Shown in pieces: positions 42,014-51,485 of a DNA stretch of 64,000 bases. Source of the stretch: UBA7803 sp041395905 (GTDB lineage Bacteria; Pseudomonadota; Gammaproteobacteria; Pseudomonadales; Azotimanducaceae); assembly GCA_041395905.1 (NCBI GenBank), contig JAWKZP010000010.1:1-64000 (forward strand), read 5' to 3'. Position 1 is the first letter of the stretch. Each line of letters opens with the position of its first letter. The position numbers and the translations under genes were made by a program. The notes beneath the pieces were generated by a model. The model was not told where the DNA came from. It searched no databases and saw only the letters and a list, made by a program, of their open reading frames with translations.

Positions 42014-44962
42014 TCACGCCGCCCGGCGGCGCCACCACAGCGCCAGCAGGCTGAACACCAGCAAGGCGGGCAGCGTCGGATCGACCGCTCCGCCAGGCAG
42101 GTAGGCGCAGCCGCCGCCGCTGTTCTTCTTCTTGATGGTCACGCTCACCGAGCCGCTGTTGTTGGACAGGTCCGGATCGTTCTCGTCCGCGGTCACCGAT
42201 GCGTTCACCGTGGCTGTGCCTGCGGTTTCCGCCATGAGCTCGACCGCGAAGGCCGTGCTGCTGCCCGCACCGATCTGCGCTGCCGTGCAGGTCACCGTGG
42301 CACCGCTCAGGGTGCAGGCCGATGACGACACGAAGCTCACCAGCGTCGGCAGGTTCGCGGTCGCCACGACGTTGGTCGCGTCCTGCGGACCGTTGTTGCT
42401 GACCGTTACGGTTACGGTGAACGTCTTCTTGGTGCGCACCGTATCGACGGTCGCGGCAGTCAGCGCGAGGTCGGCGTTGGCGATCACCGTGACGGTAGAC
42501 GCCGCGGTGTTGTTGGTGAGATCCGGGTCGGTCTGATCCGCGGCGGCGGACGCCTCGATGGCGACGTCGCCAGAGGCATCGGTGCCTAGCTCGATGGCAA
42601 TGGCCACGGCCGGATCCGCTGCGGCGAGGTCGCCGATGTTGCACCGGACTTCGCCGCTGGACTCGACGCAGGCGCCGACGCTGGACGTGGCCGAGACGAA
42701 CGAGGTTCCGGTGGGAATCACCAGGCCCATGCGCACTTCGGTTGCATCGTCTGCGCCGTTGTTGACCAGGCTATAGTCCAGCGTGATCGTGTCGCCCTGG
42801 TCGACGCTGGCGGCGGCGGGCCCGCCGGTGAGCGCGATGTCGCTGACGCCGAGCACGAACACGTTCGAGACGACGGTGTTGTTGCCGGCTACCGGGTCGA
42901 TGATGTCCGGGTTGCCTGTCTGGGCCACCGTGGACTCCAGCGAGAAGGTGCCCTGCTCGTTGCCGGTCAGGCTGAGCGTCACGGTCTCGATGGCTCCTAC
43001 TGCCATGTCGCCGATCGCGCACGAGACGGCGTCCGGCGGGGTCACGGTGCAGGTTCCTGCTGTGCTGGACGCGGCGTCGATGCTCATGCCGGTGAGGGTG
43101 TTGAGCATGGCGTCCAGGGTGACCCCCGGGGCCGTGACGTTGCCGTCCTCGTTGTGAATCTCCACCACCGCCGTGAAGCTGTCGCCCTTGTTCACCTGGT
43201 TCGGGACCGTCACGTTGTTGATGTGCAGATCCGTGCGGGCGATGAAGCGCTCGTAGGCGCCTACGTCGCACAGGTAGGTGCCATTCAGATCACCGTCATC
43301 CGGTCGCAGGCTGCCGCGTTGGTCGTTGTTGGGGCAGCGAGCGGTGTCACCGCTGTCGATGGCCGGGCTGGTGGACGCGTCGCCGATGGCTTCCGTGGGC
43401 AGCGCGTGGGTCTCGGTAAGGCCGCCGTTGTTGGCCAGCGGCTCGAGCAGCGGATCGGTGGCGAGCTGGTCGTTCAGCGCGATGTCCAGCAGGCAGGTGT
43501 CGACGGTTTCGTCGTTGACGTTGTAACCGGTCGAGACGATGGTTCCCGGCGGACAGTTGGCCGAGCCGCCGGAGCAGCCGCAGTTGGCTTCGCGGGCCGC
43601 CTCTGCGCCCTGCACCAGGTTGTTGCTGAGGATCGTGTTCACCAGCGTATAGGTACCGCTGCCGAACGAGTTCAGCCCGGCGCCGCCACCGGGGGCGTCG
43701 GTTGCGGAGAGGTTGTTGGCCACGGTCACGTTGCGAAGATTCACCGTGCCGTTGGTGGTGATGCCGCCGCCGACGTCGCTGCCGGTATTGCCGCTCACCG
43801 TGGTATTGGTGAGATTAATCACCACCAGTGCGCGCGCGCCGATGCCGCCGCCGCCGATGGCCGTGTTGCCGTTGATGGCACTGGCCTCGATGTTGGTCGT
43901 GTGCGAGCCGGTGTCGAAGATGCCGCCGCCGTTTTCGCCCTGGTTGGGTTCGCCGAGCAGGGCTGCCGAGAGGGCGCCGCTGGCATAGGGCATGTCGCTC
44001 GACGAGGTTCCGATCAGCGTGCCGCTGATGCTGGTGGGCGAGTCGATGTACAGGCCGCCGCCGTTGCCGTTGGAGAGGTTGCCGCTCAGCACCGAGTCCA
44101 CCATGGTCATCTCGGCCGCGGCGATCACGCCGCCGGCGTCGCTGCCGGACTGGTTGCCGATGACGGCGATGCGTTCGAAGTCGACCGCGGTTACGCCGCC
44201 GGTCTCGCCCTCGTCACCGCCGGGGCCGACATCCGGGGGCGGACCCTCGCCGCCGCCGCCGCCGGTACCCGGCCCGTGCACGCTCTCTTGAAACAACGCC
44301 AGCGTTGCGCCTGCGCCGACGGCGATGCCGCCGCCAAAACGGCGGAACTGCCACACCGACTGCGAGCCGGGCTCGCCGGCTACGTCACCGCAGTTGTACG
44401 GGTTGCTGGCATCGAGGCTGTTGGGAATGCCGACGCTGCCGCCGGTGACCATCAGATCGGCGATGCGCACCAAATTGACGGTGGTGGAGCCTACCGCCTG
44501 AATGTGAAAGATCCGGTCGCCGATGTCAGGATCTTCCAGCGACTGGTTTTCCCAGCGAATGACGGTGAGCGCCGGGCCGGCACCGAAGATGTCCACGTCT
44601 TCCGTAATGTCCAGGTCGCCCACAGCGGCGTTGGCTTCGAGCACCAGATCGCAGGGCGTGGCACCGCCGGTGGCCTCCACGAAGGTCTCGTCGACGCCTT
44701 CGATCGTCAGCGTGATGGGGCTGTTGGGATCGTTGATACCGGTCAGGTCAATGCTGTCGGCGCCCGCGGTCGCGTTTGCTTCCATCACGGCTGCGCGCAG
44801 GGTGCAGACGTCGGTATCTGTGGCGCACAGGCCATCGCCGGGTACGGAATCGATGGCGTCCAGTGTGCTGTTCACCACGAACGTGGCGGGGTACGCGGCC
44901 GTGGAGAATGCCGCACCGCCGAGGGTGAGCGCGACCGCAGCCGCGCGCTTCAGAGTTCGCAT
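42014..44962 (-). CDS. Large CSLREA / right-handed beta-helix exoprotein with sorting tail
   Basis: The 982-residue protein has a signal peptide, then a CSLREA-like domain (FVVNSTLDAIDSVPGDGLCATDTDVCTLRAA), a beta-helix with repeated GGG-rich turns (NNTAIGGGGIGARA-like) and a choice-of-anchor-Q-type segment (LANNGGLTETHALP ... SGDTARCPNNDQRG). Four DUF11-like units follow. The C terminus is GGGCAYLPGGAVDPTLPALL, hydrophobic, then WWRRR. This Cys-PGG-VDPTLP-helix-basic tail recurs in the 899-residue protein upstream, and a CPBP protease lies between. The tail looks like a JDVT-CTERM sorting signal. It is probably a surface adhesin. Confidence 0.85.
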   Translation of the reverse strand: MRTLKRAAAVALTLGGAAFSTAAYPATFVVNSTLDAIDSVPGDGLCATDTDVCTLRAAVMEANATAGADSIDLTGINDPNSPITLTIEGVDETFVEATGGATPCDLVLEANAAVGDLDITEDVDIFGAGPALTVIRWENQSLEDPDIGDRIFHIQAVGSTTVNLVRIADLMVTGGSVGIPNSLDASNPYNCGDVAGEPGSQSVWQFRRFGGGIAVGAGATLALFQESVHGPGTGGGGGEGPPPDVGPGGDEGETGGVTAVDFERIAVIGNQSGSDAGGVIAAAEMTMVDSVLSGNLSNGNGGGLYIDSPTSISGTLIGTSSSDMPYASGALSAALLGEPNQGENGGGIFDTGSHTTNIEASAINGNTAIGGGGIGARALVVINLTNTTVSGNTGSDVGGGITTNGTVNLRNVTVANNLSATDAPGGGAGLNSFGSGTYTLVNTILSNNLVQGAEAAREANCGCSGGSANCPPGTIVSTGYNVNDETVDTCLLDIALNDQLATDPLLEPLANNGGLTETHALPTEAIGDASTSPAIDSGDTARCPNNDQRGSLRPDDGDLNGTYLCDVGAYERFIARTDLHINNVTVPNQVNKGDSFTAVVEIHNEDGNVTAPGVTLDAMLNTLTGMSIDAASSTAGTCTVTPPDAVSCAIGDMAVGAIETVTLSLTGNEQGTFSLESTVAQTGNPDIIDPVAGNNTVVSNVFVLGVSDIALTGGPAAASVDQGDTITLDYSLVNNGADDATEVRMGLVIPTGTSFVSATSSVGACVESSGEVRCNIGDLAAADPAVAIAIELGTDASGDVAIEASAAADQTDPDLTNNTAASTVTVIANADLALTAATVDTVRTKKTFTVTVTVSNNGPQDATNVVATANLPTLVSFVSSSACTLSGATVTCTAAQIGAGSSTAFAVELMAETAGTATVNASVTADENDPDLSNNSGSVSVTIKKKNSGGGCAYLPGGAVDPTLPALLVFSLLALWWRRRAA

Positions 44963-45102
44963 GGGTAGCTCCTTGTGTTCGGGCGCCTTTGGCTCGGAGC
45001 CTTTTGCGCCTCTATAGGGTGTGTCAATTGTGTGAAGCGTCCGTGGGCCCCGCCATACGGAGAAATACAGCGCCGCTTAGGTAGTTTCCGAAGGGGCGCC
45101 GG

Positions 45103-45594
45103 TCAGGCGGCGAGCAGGGTCGGAATCAGCTGCCAGAAGAACGCGGCGTTGAATGCCGCGTGCAGCAGCAGCGGCGGCCACAAGCTGCCCGAGCGATCGC
45201 GGAACCAGCCGAAGCACAACCCGGGGATCAGCGTCGACAAGGCCCAGAGGGGCGGCTGGTGAACGAGATGAGCCAGCGCGAAAGCGAGCGCGGCAACACC
45301 GTTGGCTGCCGACAGGCCCAGACGCGTGCTGACTCCCCAGCGAGTCTGCAGCAACAGCCCCTGGAGGACGCCACGAAACAGAGCCTCCTCCACGAGCGGC
45401 TGCCACAGGAGCAGCGAGGCGACCATGCCCCAGCCGGCATCCACCGGGTCGTGAAAGCGATGACCGAGCAGTACGCCTACCGTCATGCCCGTCAGCAGCG
45501 TCGGCAGAAACCAGGGATGCAGCGACCCCCGATGCGCCCCGACTAGCCCGACCTCGACGCTGAGCGCGCGCAGCGCCGGCGAGTGGCCGGTCAT
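45103..45594 (-). CDS. CPBP-family glutamic intramembrane protease, MrtJ-like
   Basis: The 163-residue protein has about five membrane helices and the three CPBP motifs: PLVEEALFRGVLQG (EExxxR), AFALAHLVHQP (FxxxH) and LLLHAAFNAAFF (HxxxN). It would cleave within membranes using a Glu. Its size and position between two genes with matching C-terminal tails suggest MrtJ, the JDVT-CTERM processing enzyme. ATG 45594 has a GAGG site 5 bases upstream; a TTG at 45618 would overlap the upstream gene. A general CAAX-like protease is the alternative. Confidence 0.75.
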   Translation of the reverse strand: MTGHSPALRALSVEVGLVGAHRGSLHPWFLPTLLTGMTVGVLLGHRFHDPVDAGWGMVASLLLWQPLVEEALFRGVLQGLLLQTRWGVSTRLGLSAANGVAALAFALAHLVHQPPLWALSTLIPGLCFGWFRDRSGSLWPPLLLHAAFNAAFFWQLIPTLLAA

Positions 45595-45601
45595 CGGCAC
45601 C

Positions 45602-48301
45602 TCATCCCGGCGTGGCAATGGCCTGCTGCGCCCGCAGGCGACGCAGCCGATGCGCGAGCGCCGCCGCCAGAATCAGCGGCAATGAGGGGTCCACCGGGCC
45701 GCCGGGCTGCACGCTGCAACCGCCGCCGCCGCCGGGTGTGCGTACCCGGAGACCCAGAGTGAAACTGTTGTTGCCCGGCACGGGATCGGCTTCGGTGCCG
45801 GTCACAGTGGCTGCTACCAGCTGTGTGCCGCTCACATCGGCCCGCAGCGTGAGGCTGCCGCTCGCGGACCCTCCCGGACCGATGGGACCGAGGGTGCAAC
45901 TCAAGCCGGCTGCCGCGGCAATGCAGCTGCCACCGTCGATGATGGTCAGGGTTGCGGGCACCGCCAGCAGCAGATCTGCCGCCGAGGCAGGCTGCGGGCC
46001 GTCGTTGCGGACCGTGTAGCGGACAACCACCTCTTCGCCCCGCTTGATCTGCGTTGCGTCGGCACCCATCCAGACACTGAGGTCTGCATAGGGGATCGCC
46101 TGCAATGTCAGCGCTGCCGCATTGTTCTCGGGCGAAGGCTCTTCCTCCAGTGCCGAGGCGCTGGCGCTGATCGGGTAGCTGCCTGCGGCGGCGGCGACGA
46201 CATCGATCTGCACGTCGGCGCTGGCGCCGTTTGCCAGATCGCCCAACAGGCAGGTCACCTGCGCGCCGAGGCTGCATGCGCCCGCGGACGTCGTGACCTG
46301 CAACAGCTGCAGGCCCGCGTCGATCAGAAGCTGCAACTGGGTCTCCGTCGCGATGTCGGGGCCGCCGTTGCTCAGACGGAAGCTGACGCTGGCCGTTTCG
46401 TCCACTGCGGGCGTAGCGTTCGCGATGTCGGCGGACAGAGCAAGATCTGCGATCCGCGTTACGCCGACACCCCGGCTGAAGAGGGCATTGCTGTCGGCTC
46501 CGTCAGCACGGATCCACACGGCGCTCACCTGCTCGCCGTCGGCCGTTACCCGCAGCTGAACGCCTTCGTCCGCCTCCGCGGTGCCCGCCACGCTGTCTGT
46601 GAGCCGCCGCACGGGCTCGAACGTCGCGCCCTGATCCCTGCTCCGTGTGACATACAGCGCCTCCGGCACAGGCTCGGTGGCACCCGCGGGCACAACCTGG
46701 GTGCCCCACGCAAACACATAGGTGTTGGGGTCACGTACGTCCCGCGGATCACCGGAGGGCGTGCTGCCAGGCGTGCGCAGCAGGCGCGGCTCGATCACGT
46801 CGGTAGTGCCGGAACCTGGTGTGGACACGTCGGCGGGCGCGGTCCAGCTGACGCCGCTGTCGCTCGAGCTGCGCACCAGATAGGAGTAGGCGCTTTCCGG
46901 AGCGGTTACGTCAGGATTTTGCGTGTAGCCCGCAAATATGAAATCTCCGTCCAGCACGGCCCGGTGCGCTTTCGCGTCCGTGTTCGGATCGACGCCGGTG
47001 GGATCGTCGAGCTGGGCGCCGCTCAGATTCAGCGCGGGGCTGCTGGCAGTGGGGTCGGCCAGGTCGACCGGCGGCCAGAGATCCTCGGCGCGAAAACCCG
47101 CCTCGGGCACTGTGCCCACGCTGACTCCTGAAGGCACCCGGCCCACACGCATCATGAAGTCCGCCGGGGCACCCTGGATACCGTCGCCCTGGCGCCACAT
47201 GAGCAGCAGACGCGTGCCGGCGTCCGACCCGGGCGTGCCCTGCGCGACCACTCGCGCCCGACGAGCGTTCTCGGTCGGGTCGCTGACGATGACGCCGGCC
47301 TGGAACGGCGTCGCGCCGGCGGCCGGGAACTCGTTGTAGATAGCATACTTGCCCGGGTCGGCAGCGCCGCCTCCTTTGGCTTCTTCGTAGATCAACAGGG
47401 CGCGGGGGGGCGAGCCGGCCAGAGCCAGGGTGGGTCGCGAGGCGCCGCCGCCGAGGGCGGTGTCCAGCGTGTAGTCGTAGTTGTTGGTTACCGGTACGGG
47501 AGCCTGCCAGGTGGCGGCCGGATTGCTGAACGCGGCCGCGGGCAGCCAGGCATACCAGATGTCGGTGCCCGGCGAGACGCGCGCGCCGCTGGCACCGTCA
47601 CCTTCGCCAAGGGCTTCGCCGCGCTGCAGGCCTTGCGGATCCTCCTGCCAGGCCAGTGCGAATCCGGCGTTGGTGCCGCGCGGTACCTCGTTGGTGACGT
47701 CGCGCGCCGCCGTGGTGATCTGATCGACGATGACCGAGCCGAGCGCTCCGCCGGCGAGGTCGATGCGGGCCGCGTACAGGCAGTGGAACGGTATCTCGAC
47801 GAAACCGGCGGTGCCCTCGTAGAGCGCGGGACCGTGCACGCCGGGACCGCACCAGGTGTCGTCCCAGGTGACGAGCAGCTGAGTGCCCACGGAGAAGATC
47901 GACGCCTTGCCGGAGTCCCCGTAGTAGTTGGCCAGTCCGCTGCCGTCACCGATGCGGTCGTAGAACGCAGCCGGATCGGTCTGGCCCGCCGTGTTGGATA
48001 CGTTGAGCGGCGCGCTCCAGGTCTCGCCGTCGTCGCTGGAGAAGCGCACGAACACATCCCGGGGCCGGAACGGGTTGCCGTCGAGATCCCAGGCGCCACC
48101 CGCCGGGCCGGCGCCTTCATGCCAGGCGGCGACCAGGGTGCCGTCGCTGAGTGCCAGCAGACGCGCTTTGTCCGCGGTGGATGCAGGCGCCGGGGTCAGG
48201 TCGACTGGGGTGTCCGGAAACTCGAGTTCAGTGTATGCGAGAGAGTGCTGCGCCAGGAGGCTGGCGAGCGCGAGGGCGAAACTGCGTACGTAGCGAGGCA
48301 T
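45602..48301 (-). CDS. Large Asp-box (sialidase-like) exoprotein with sorting tail
   Basis: The 899-residue protein has a signal peptide (FALALASLLAQHSLA), then several beta-propeller-type Asp boxes (SSDDGETWSAP, SSSDSGVSWTAP, SRDQGATFEP) over about residues 60-590. Three DUF11-like domains follow (ADLALSADIANATPAVDETASV and two more). The tail is GGGCSVQPGGPVDPSLPLIL, hydrophobic, then HRLRRLR, the same design as the 982-residue protein. ATG 48301 has GGAAAGGGG before it. Sialidase activity is not claimed because catalytic Arg/Tyr residues were not verified. Confidence 0.78.
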   Translation of the reverse strand: MPRYVRSFALALASLLAQHSLAYTELEFPDTPVDLTPAPASTADKARLLALSDGTLVAAWHEGAGPAGGAWDLDGNPFRPRDVFVRFSSDDGETWSAPLNVSNTAGQTDPAAFYDRIGDGSGLANYYGDSGKASIFSVGTQLLVTWDDTWCGPGVHGPALYEGTAGFVEIPFHCLYAARIDLAGGALGSVIVDQITTAARDVTNEVPRGTNAGFALAWQEDPQGLQRGEALGEGDGASGARVSPGTDIWYAWLPAAAFSNPAATWQAPVPVTNNYDYTLDTALGGGASRPTLALAGSPPRALLIYEEAKGGGAADPGKYAIYNEFPAAGATPFQAGVIVSDPTENARRARVVAQGTPGSDAGTRLLLMWRQGDGIQGAPADFMMRVGRVPSGVSVGTVPEAGFRAEDLWPPVDLADPTASSPALNLSGAQLDDPTGVDPNTDAKAHRAVLDGDFIFAGYTQNPDVTAPESAYSYLVRSSSDSGVSWTAPADVSTPGSGTTDVIEPRLLRTPGSTPSGDPRDVRDPNTYVFAWGTQVVPAGATEPVPEALYVTRSRDQGATFEPVRRLTDSVAGTAEADEGVQLRVTADGEQVSAVWIRADGADSNALFSRGVGVTRIADLALSADIANATPAVDETASVSFRLSNGGPDIATETQLQLLIDAGLQLLQVTTSAGACSLGAQVTCLLGDLANGASADVQIDVVAAAAGSYPISASASALEEEPSPENNAAALTLQAIPYADLSVWMGADATQIKRGEEVVVRYTVRNDGPQPASAADLLLAVPATLTIIDGGSCIAAAAGLSCTLGPIGPGGSASGSLTLRADVSGTQLVAATVTGTEADPVPGNNSFTLGLRVRTPGGGGGCSVQPGGPVDPSLPLILAAALAHRLRRLRAQQAIATPG

Positions 48302-48520
48302 CTGATCCCCTTTCCATTCAGCCTGCGGGACGCGCTCTGAGCAACGGCCGACTGTCATCAAATTGAAGGGAAACTTAGCGGGACGACGGGCGCGGCCCCA
48401 TCCGGACAAACCCGTAACGATCGAAGCGCGATGGATGAACGAGGGAAAACACAGGGGGCGGTGGCGCACTGATGCAGCGCCACCGCCCCACGATCTGGCG
48501 TCAGAGATCAGCGGTGGCGA
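48302..48520. other. Short gap with promoter of the sorting-system unit and a terminator
   Basis: These 219 bases lie between two leftward genes and contain no gene. The hairpin at 48455-48489 ends the upstream small-protein transcript. The promoter of the 899-residue gene should lie in 48310-48440 but was not resolved. Confidence 0.5.
48455..48489 (-). terminator. Rho-independent terminator, 13-bp stem
   Basis: GGGGCGGTGGCGC (48455-48467) and GCGCCACCGCCCC (48477-48489) are perfect complements around a 9-base loop. On the minus strand it is followed by TGTGTTTTCCC, and it lies 32 bases after the small secreted protein's stop. Confidence 0.8.
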
Positions 48521-48913
48521 TCAGGACCCGGTACCCTCACGCTGCCAGAACTTCCACCAGGGCTTCTTCTTGGCGGGCTCGCCTTCACCCGACTTCTGCT
48601 GCTCGCGGTATTGCTCCTGGATCTCTTTGCGCTCTTCCTTGCGCTCCTGCATCTGCTGCGACTGCTCGCTGCCCGCGCCCTCGCGCATTTCCCGCGCGCG
48701 CTCCTCGGCCTCGGTACGGGTCATCTCACCGTCGGCCGGTGCGTTCTTGGCTTCGCGCTCGCGTGTCTCCGCTTCTTCGCGCACGGTCTTCTGTGCCTTC
48801 TCCATCGGCATGCCTTTGCCGTTTTCCGGGCCCTTGGCGGCGGGGGCTGCCATTGCCACTGAAGAGGCGAGCGTCAACCCCAGCAGCAGAGTCGTGGTCT
48901 TCAACAGGTTCAT
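48521..48913 (-). CDS. Small secreted Glu/Lys-rich helical protein
   Basis: The 130-residue protein has a signal peptide (LLKTTTLLLGLTLASSVAMAAPAAK) with a GGAGG site before its ATG. The mature part is charged and helix-forming (EKAQKTVREEAETREREAKN, QQMQERKEERKEIQEQYREQQ), and ends in a Lys-Pro-Trp-rich tail (AKKKPWWKFWQREG). It resembles the 'KPWWKFW' type of periplasmic helical proteins of unknown function. It sits alone with its own terminator. The function is unknown. Confidence 0.68.
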   Translation of the reverse strand: MNLLKTTTLLLGLTLASSVAMAAPAAKGPENGKGMPMEKAQKTVREEAETREREAKNAPADGEMTRTEAEERAREMREGAGSEQSQQMQERKEERKEIQEQYREQQKSGEGEPAKKKPWWKFWQREGTGS

Positions 48914-49068
48914 GTGAATCCTCCTTGATGGACGGGCGCATCCTGGGCGCTTGCCGGCACAATGCCCATAAGCATTTCCCGCAGGCAGTTGCGTCGCTTC
49001 TGCCAGTACCGCAGTCGCGCGGCAGATCTCGGTATCCGCGCGCAACCGGGGCGCACGGCGGACCGGAT

Positions 49069-49665
49069 TCAGCCGCTGGCCACCTTGCGTTCAGCCAGTT
49101 GCTGCAGGGTGGCGATGACCAGCTTGCGCTCGGCGCTCTTGACCCGCTCCTCCAGGCGCTCCGCGGTATCGTCGACGCGCACCGGAACGCGCACCTGCGC
49201 CAGTATCGGCCCGGTGTCGTACTCTTCGGTGACCAGGTGCACCGTGGCGCCGGACTCGGAGTCCCCGGCTGCAAGTACTGCTTCGTGCACCCTGCGGCCG
49301 TAGAAGCCCTTACCGCCGTAGCGCGGCAGCAGCGCCGGGTGCGTGTTGAGAATCCGGTTGCGATAGGTGGTCAGCATGTGCGGGCCGAGCTTCTTCATGT
49401 ATCCCGCGAGCAGGACCCAGTCCGCGCCGGCGGCACCCAGCGCATCCACCATGGCCCGATCGAGAGCTTCGGGATCGGCGTGCGTGGCGCTGCTCAGGTG
49501 CGCCACCGCCACGTCGTGGCTGCGGGCACGCTGCAGTGCCGTGGCATGGCTGTTGTTGCTGATCACCAGCACCACGCGGGCATCGAGCGTGCCGTCCGCA
49601 CAGGCATCCAGAACCGCCTGCAGTATGGAGCCGCCGTGAGACGCCAGCACGCCGAGTCGGATCAT
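49069..49665 (-). CDS. purN: Phosphoribosylglycinamide formyltransferase
   Basis: The 198-residue protein has the PurN fold: IRLGVLASHGGSILQAVLDA, ADWVLLAGYMKKLGP, then the catalytic Asn-His-Asp set in LNTHPALLPRYGGKGFYG and HLVTEEYDTGPI. It adds formyl to GAR from 10-formyl-THF in purine synthesis. The usual second-gene purM is not next to it. ATG 49665 overlaps the stop of the upstream MaoC-like gene (ATGA), so the two are cotranscribed, an unusual pairing. Confidence 0.85.
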   Translation of the reverse strand: MIRLGVLASHGGSILQAVLDACADGTLDARVVLVISNNSHATALQRARSHDVAVAHLSSATHADPEALDRAMVDALGAAGADWVLLAGYMKKLGPHMLTTYRNRILNTHPALLPRYGGKGFYGRRVHEAVLAAGDSESGATVHLVTEEYDTGPILAQVRVPVRVDDTAERLEERVKSAERKLVIATLQQLAERKVASG

Positions 49666-50435
49666 CCCGCCACCCGGAAGATCGCCGTGTGCAGGATTTC
49701 TGTGGTGAGCTCGTGGCCGTTCAGATACGCCAGATACAGCCGGACGAACTGATGCCCCTTGCGTTCCCACTTTTCCAGCGGAACCGCGCGGATCTCCAGC
49801 GTGTCGCCGACCCTGACCACCCGGCGCAGACGTACCTCGGAGCCCACGTGAATCCAGGCTGGCATCACGAATTCGCGCACCAGCGCCTGGTTGGCGAGGC
49901 CCAGCAGCCAGTGCGGATGCGCGGCGAAACGGTATACGGCCTGCGGGTCGTCCACCTGGCTTGCGAAGGTCTGATTGCCGTCATCCGTGATCTGGCAGTG
50001 CCAGGGCCGGAACGGTTGTCCCGGCACCACCGTTTCCCAGCTCATCTCGATGCGCGCCGGATCCTTGTGGGGCCCATCGAAGCAGCCCTGATCTTCCAGC
50101 TCGGGAAGCACTTCCGGAATCCGACTGTTGAGCTCGGCCAGCAGCTCGCCGTGCTGATTGCTGCAGCGTACGTGCAGGCCTGAGGCGTCCTCGGCAGGCT
50201 CGATGGTCAGCGTGTCGCCGTCGTAGGCGGGCTTCAGGAAGCGCACGTCGCTGACCGAGCAGCCGAGCCAGCGCTCGCCGAACTCGGTAACCAGCGGCCG
50301 AGTGAGCTGCCCCCAGACCGCGACGCCGGGCACCAGCGCGCCGCGAAAGCCGAAGCGGCGCGCGATGTCGTCGCTGTGGATCTTGTTCTCGGATGCTTCC
50401 GAGTAGTTCTTCGCCACCGCTCTGATCGCCTGCAT
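49662..50435 (-). CDS. MaoC-like hotdog-fold protein
   Basis: The 257-residue protein starts QAIRAVAKNYSEASENKIHSDDIARRFGFRGALVPGV, which follows the R-specific enoyl-CoA hydratase motif (H-x-D, then FGFRG). C-terminal AAHPHWLLGLANQALVREFV, and RVVRVGDTLEIRAVPLEKWERKG, resemble a second hotdog unit. It may hydrate enoyl-CoA or act as a thioesterase. An ATG at 50435 with GGGGAG upstream is used; the frame is open much further (to 51665), but that part has no family support. It is divergent from the ATPase pair. Confidence 0.7.
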   Translation of the reverse strand: MQAIRAVAKNYSEASENKIHSDDIARRFGFRGALVPGVAVWGQLTRPLVTEFGERWLGCSVSDVRFLKPAYDGDTLTIEPAEDASGLHVRCSNQHGELLAELNSRIPEVLPELEDQGCFDGPHKDPARIEMSWETVVPGQPFRPWHCQITDDGNQTFASQVDDPQAVYRFAAHPHWLLGLANQALVREFVMPAWIHVGSEVRLRRVVRVGDTLEIRAVPLEKWERKGHQFVRLYLAYLNGHELTTEILHTAIFRVAG

Positions 50436-50522
50436 TTTCCGGGCTCCCCAGCGCCATTCAGGTCCGTGCCCGGCTATTCTGCCCCATCGTCGGGTGCCGG
50501 GCACCCACGGTTGCCACCGGAC

Positions 50523-51485
50523 ATGCACGCCGGCGGGCATTCCAGTACGCTGCGCGTCGTGAAGCGCGCGATACTGGACAGCCACCGCCTGCTGGTCGTG
50601 ACCGGCAAGGGCGGTGTCGGCAAGACGGCACTGGCCACGGCGATGGCCCGCGCCAGCGCGGCGCGCGGTCTGGATACGGTGCTGATTACGCTGGATACCC
50701 GGGAGGACCGGCATCCGCTGCTGGGCGTGCCGCTCGACTATCAGCCCCGGGAGATCGCGCCGCACTGCTGGGTCGCGCGGGTGGATGCGTTTGCCGCTAT
50801 CACGGAGTACGCGCGCCGGCGCATGCCGCTGGCGGGCCTGTATGAGCGCTTCTTTCAGAGCCGCGCGTTTCGCGACTTCGCCGCGGCAGCGCCCGGTTTC
50901 GAGGAGCTGATGTGTCTGGGCAAGCTCTACGATCTCGTCACCAGCGGTGATTTCGACCGGGTGGTGTTCGACGCGCCCGCCACGGGGCATCTCAAGCAGC
51001 TGTTCGACGTGCCCGCGGTCACCCTGCGGGCGGTGCAGGTGGGGCCGCTCAACCACAACGCCCGCCGAATTCAGGATCTGCTGCTCGACCCCGATCGCAC
51101 GCGGGTGCTGGTGACGACCCTGGCCGAGGAAATGCCGGTGCGCGAGGCGCTGGAGCTGCTCGAGTACTGTCAGCGCACGCGTATCCCGCTGGGAGGTGTG
51201 CTGGTGAACCGGCGCGTGTACAGCCATCTCTCGGCGCTGGAGCACCAGCGACTCGAAGACCTGTCGAGCGCTGCAGGCGCGCCTGCTCGCCTGGCCGGCG
51301 TGCTGGCACAGGCCAGCGCCGACTGGGAACTCGATGCGCTGCAGGCCGCTGCGCTCGCACCGCTGCGTGGCGCCGGTGCGCGCCTGTTCGAGGTGCCGCG
51401 CATGGTGCAGTCGCGGTTCGAGCCCGCTGCTCTGCTCGATGCCCTGGCCGGCGCGCTGACACCGCTGTTCGGAGACGCCAGGTGA
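50523..51485 (+). CDS. ArsA/Get3-like ATPase, first of a pair
   Basis: The 320-residue protein has a deviant Walker A VVTGKGGVGKTALATAMA (about residue 30) with the signature Lys of SIMIBI ATPases, DTREDRHPLLG and FDAPATGHLKQLFDVP (switch II area). It lacks a CxxC zinc site of Get3. The second, overlapping gene lacks the signature Lys, as in the mycobacterial BagA/BagB (Rv3679-Rv3680) pair. ATG 50523 is used; GTG 50559 also fits. Confidence 0.83.
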   Translation: MHAGGHSSTLRVVKRAILDSHRLLVVTGKGGVGKTALATAMARASAARGLDTVLITLDTREDRHPLLGVPLDYQPREIAPHCWVARVDAFAAITEYARRRMPLAGLYERFFQSRAFRDFAAAAPGFEELMCLGKLYDLVTSGDFDRVVFDAPATGHLKQLFDVPAVTLRAVQVGPLNHNARRIQDLLLDPDRTRVLVTTLAEEMPVREALELLEYCQRTRIPLGGVLVNRRVYSHLSALEHQRLEDLSSAAGAPARLAGVLAQASADWELDALQAAALAPLRGAGARLFEVPRMVQSRFEPAALLDALAGALTPLFGDAR

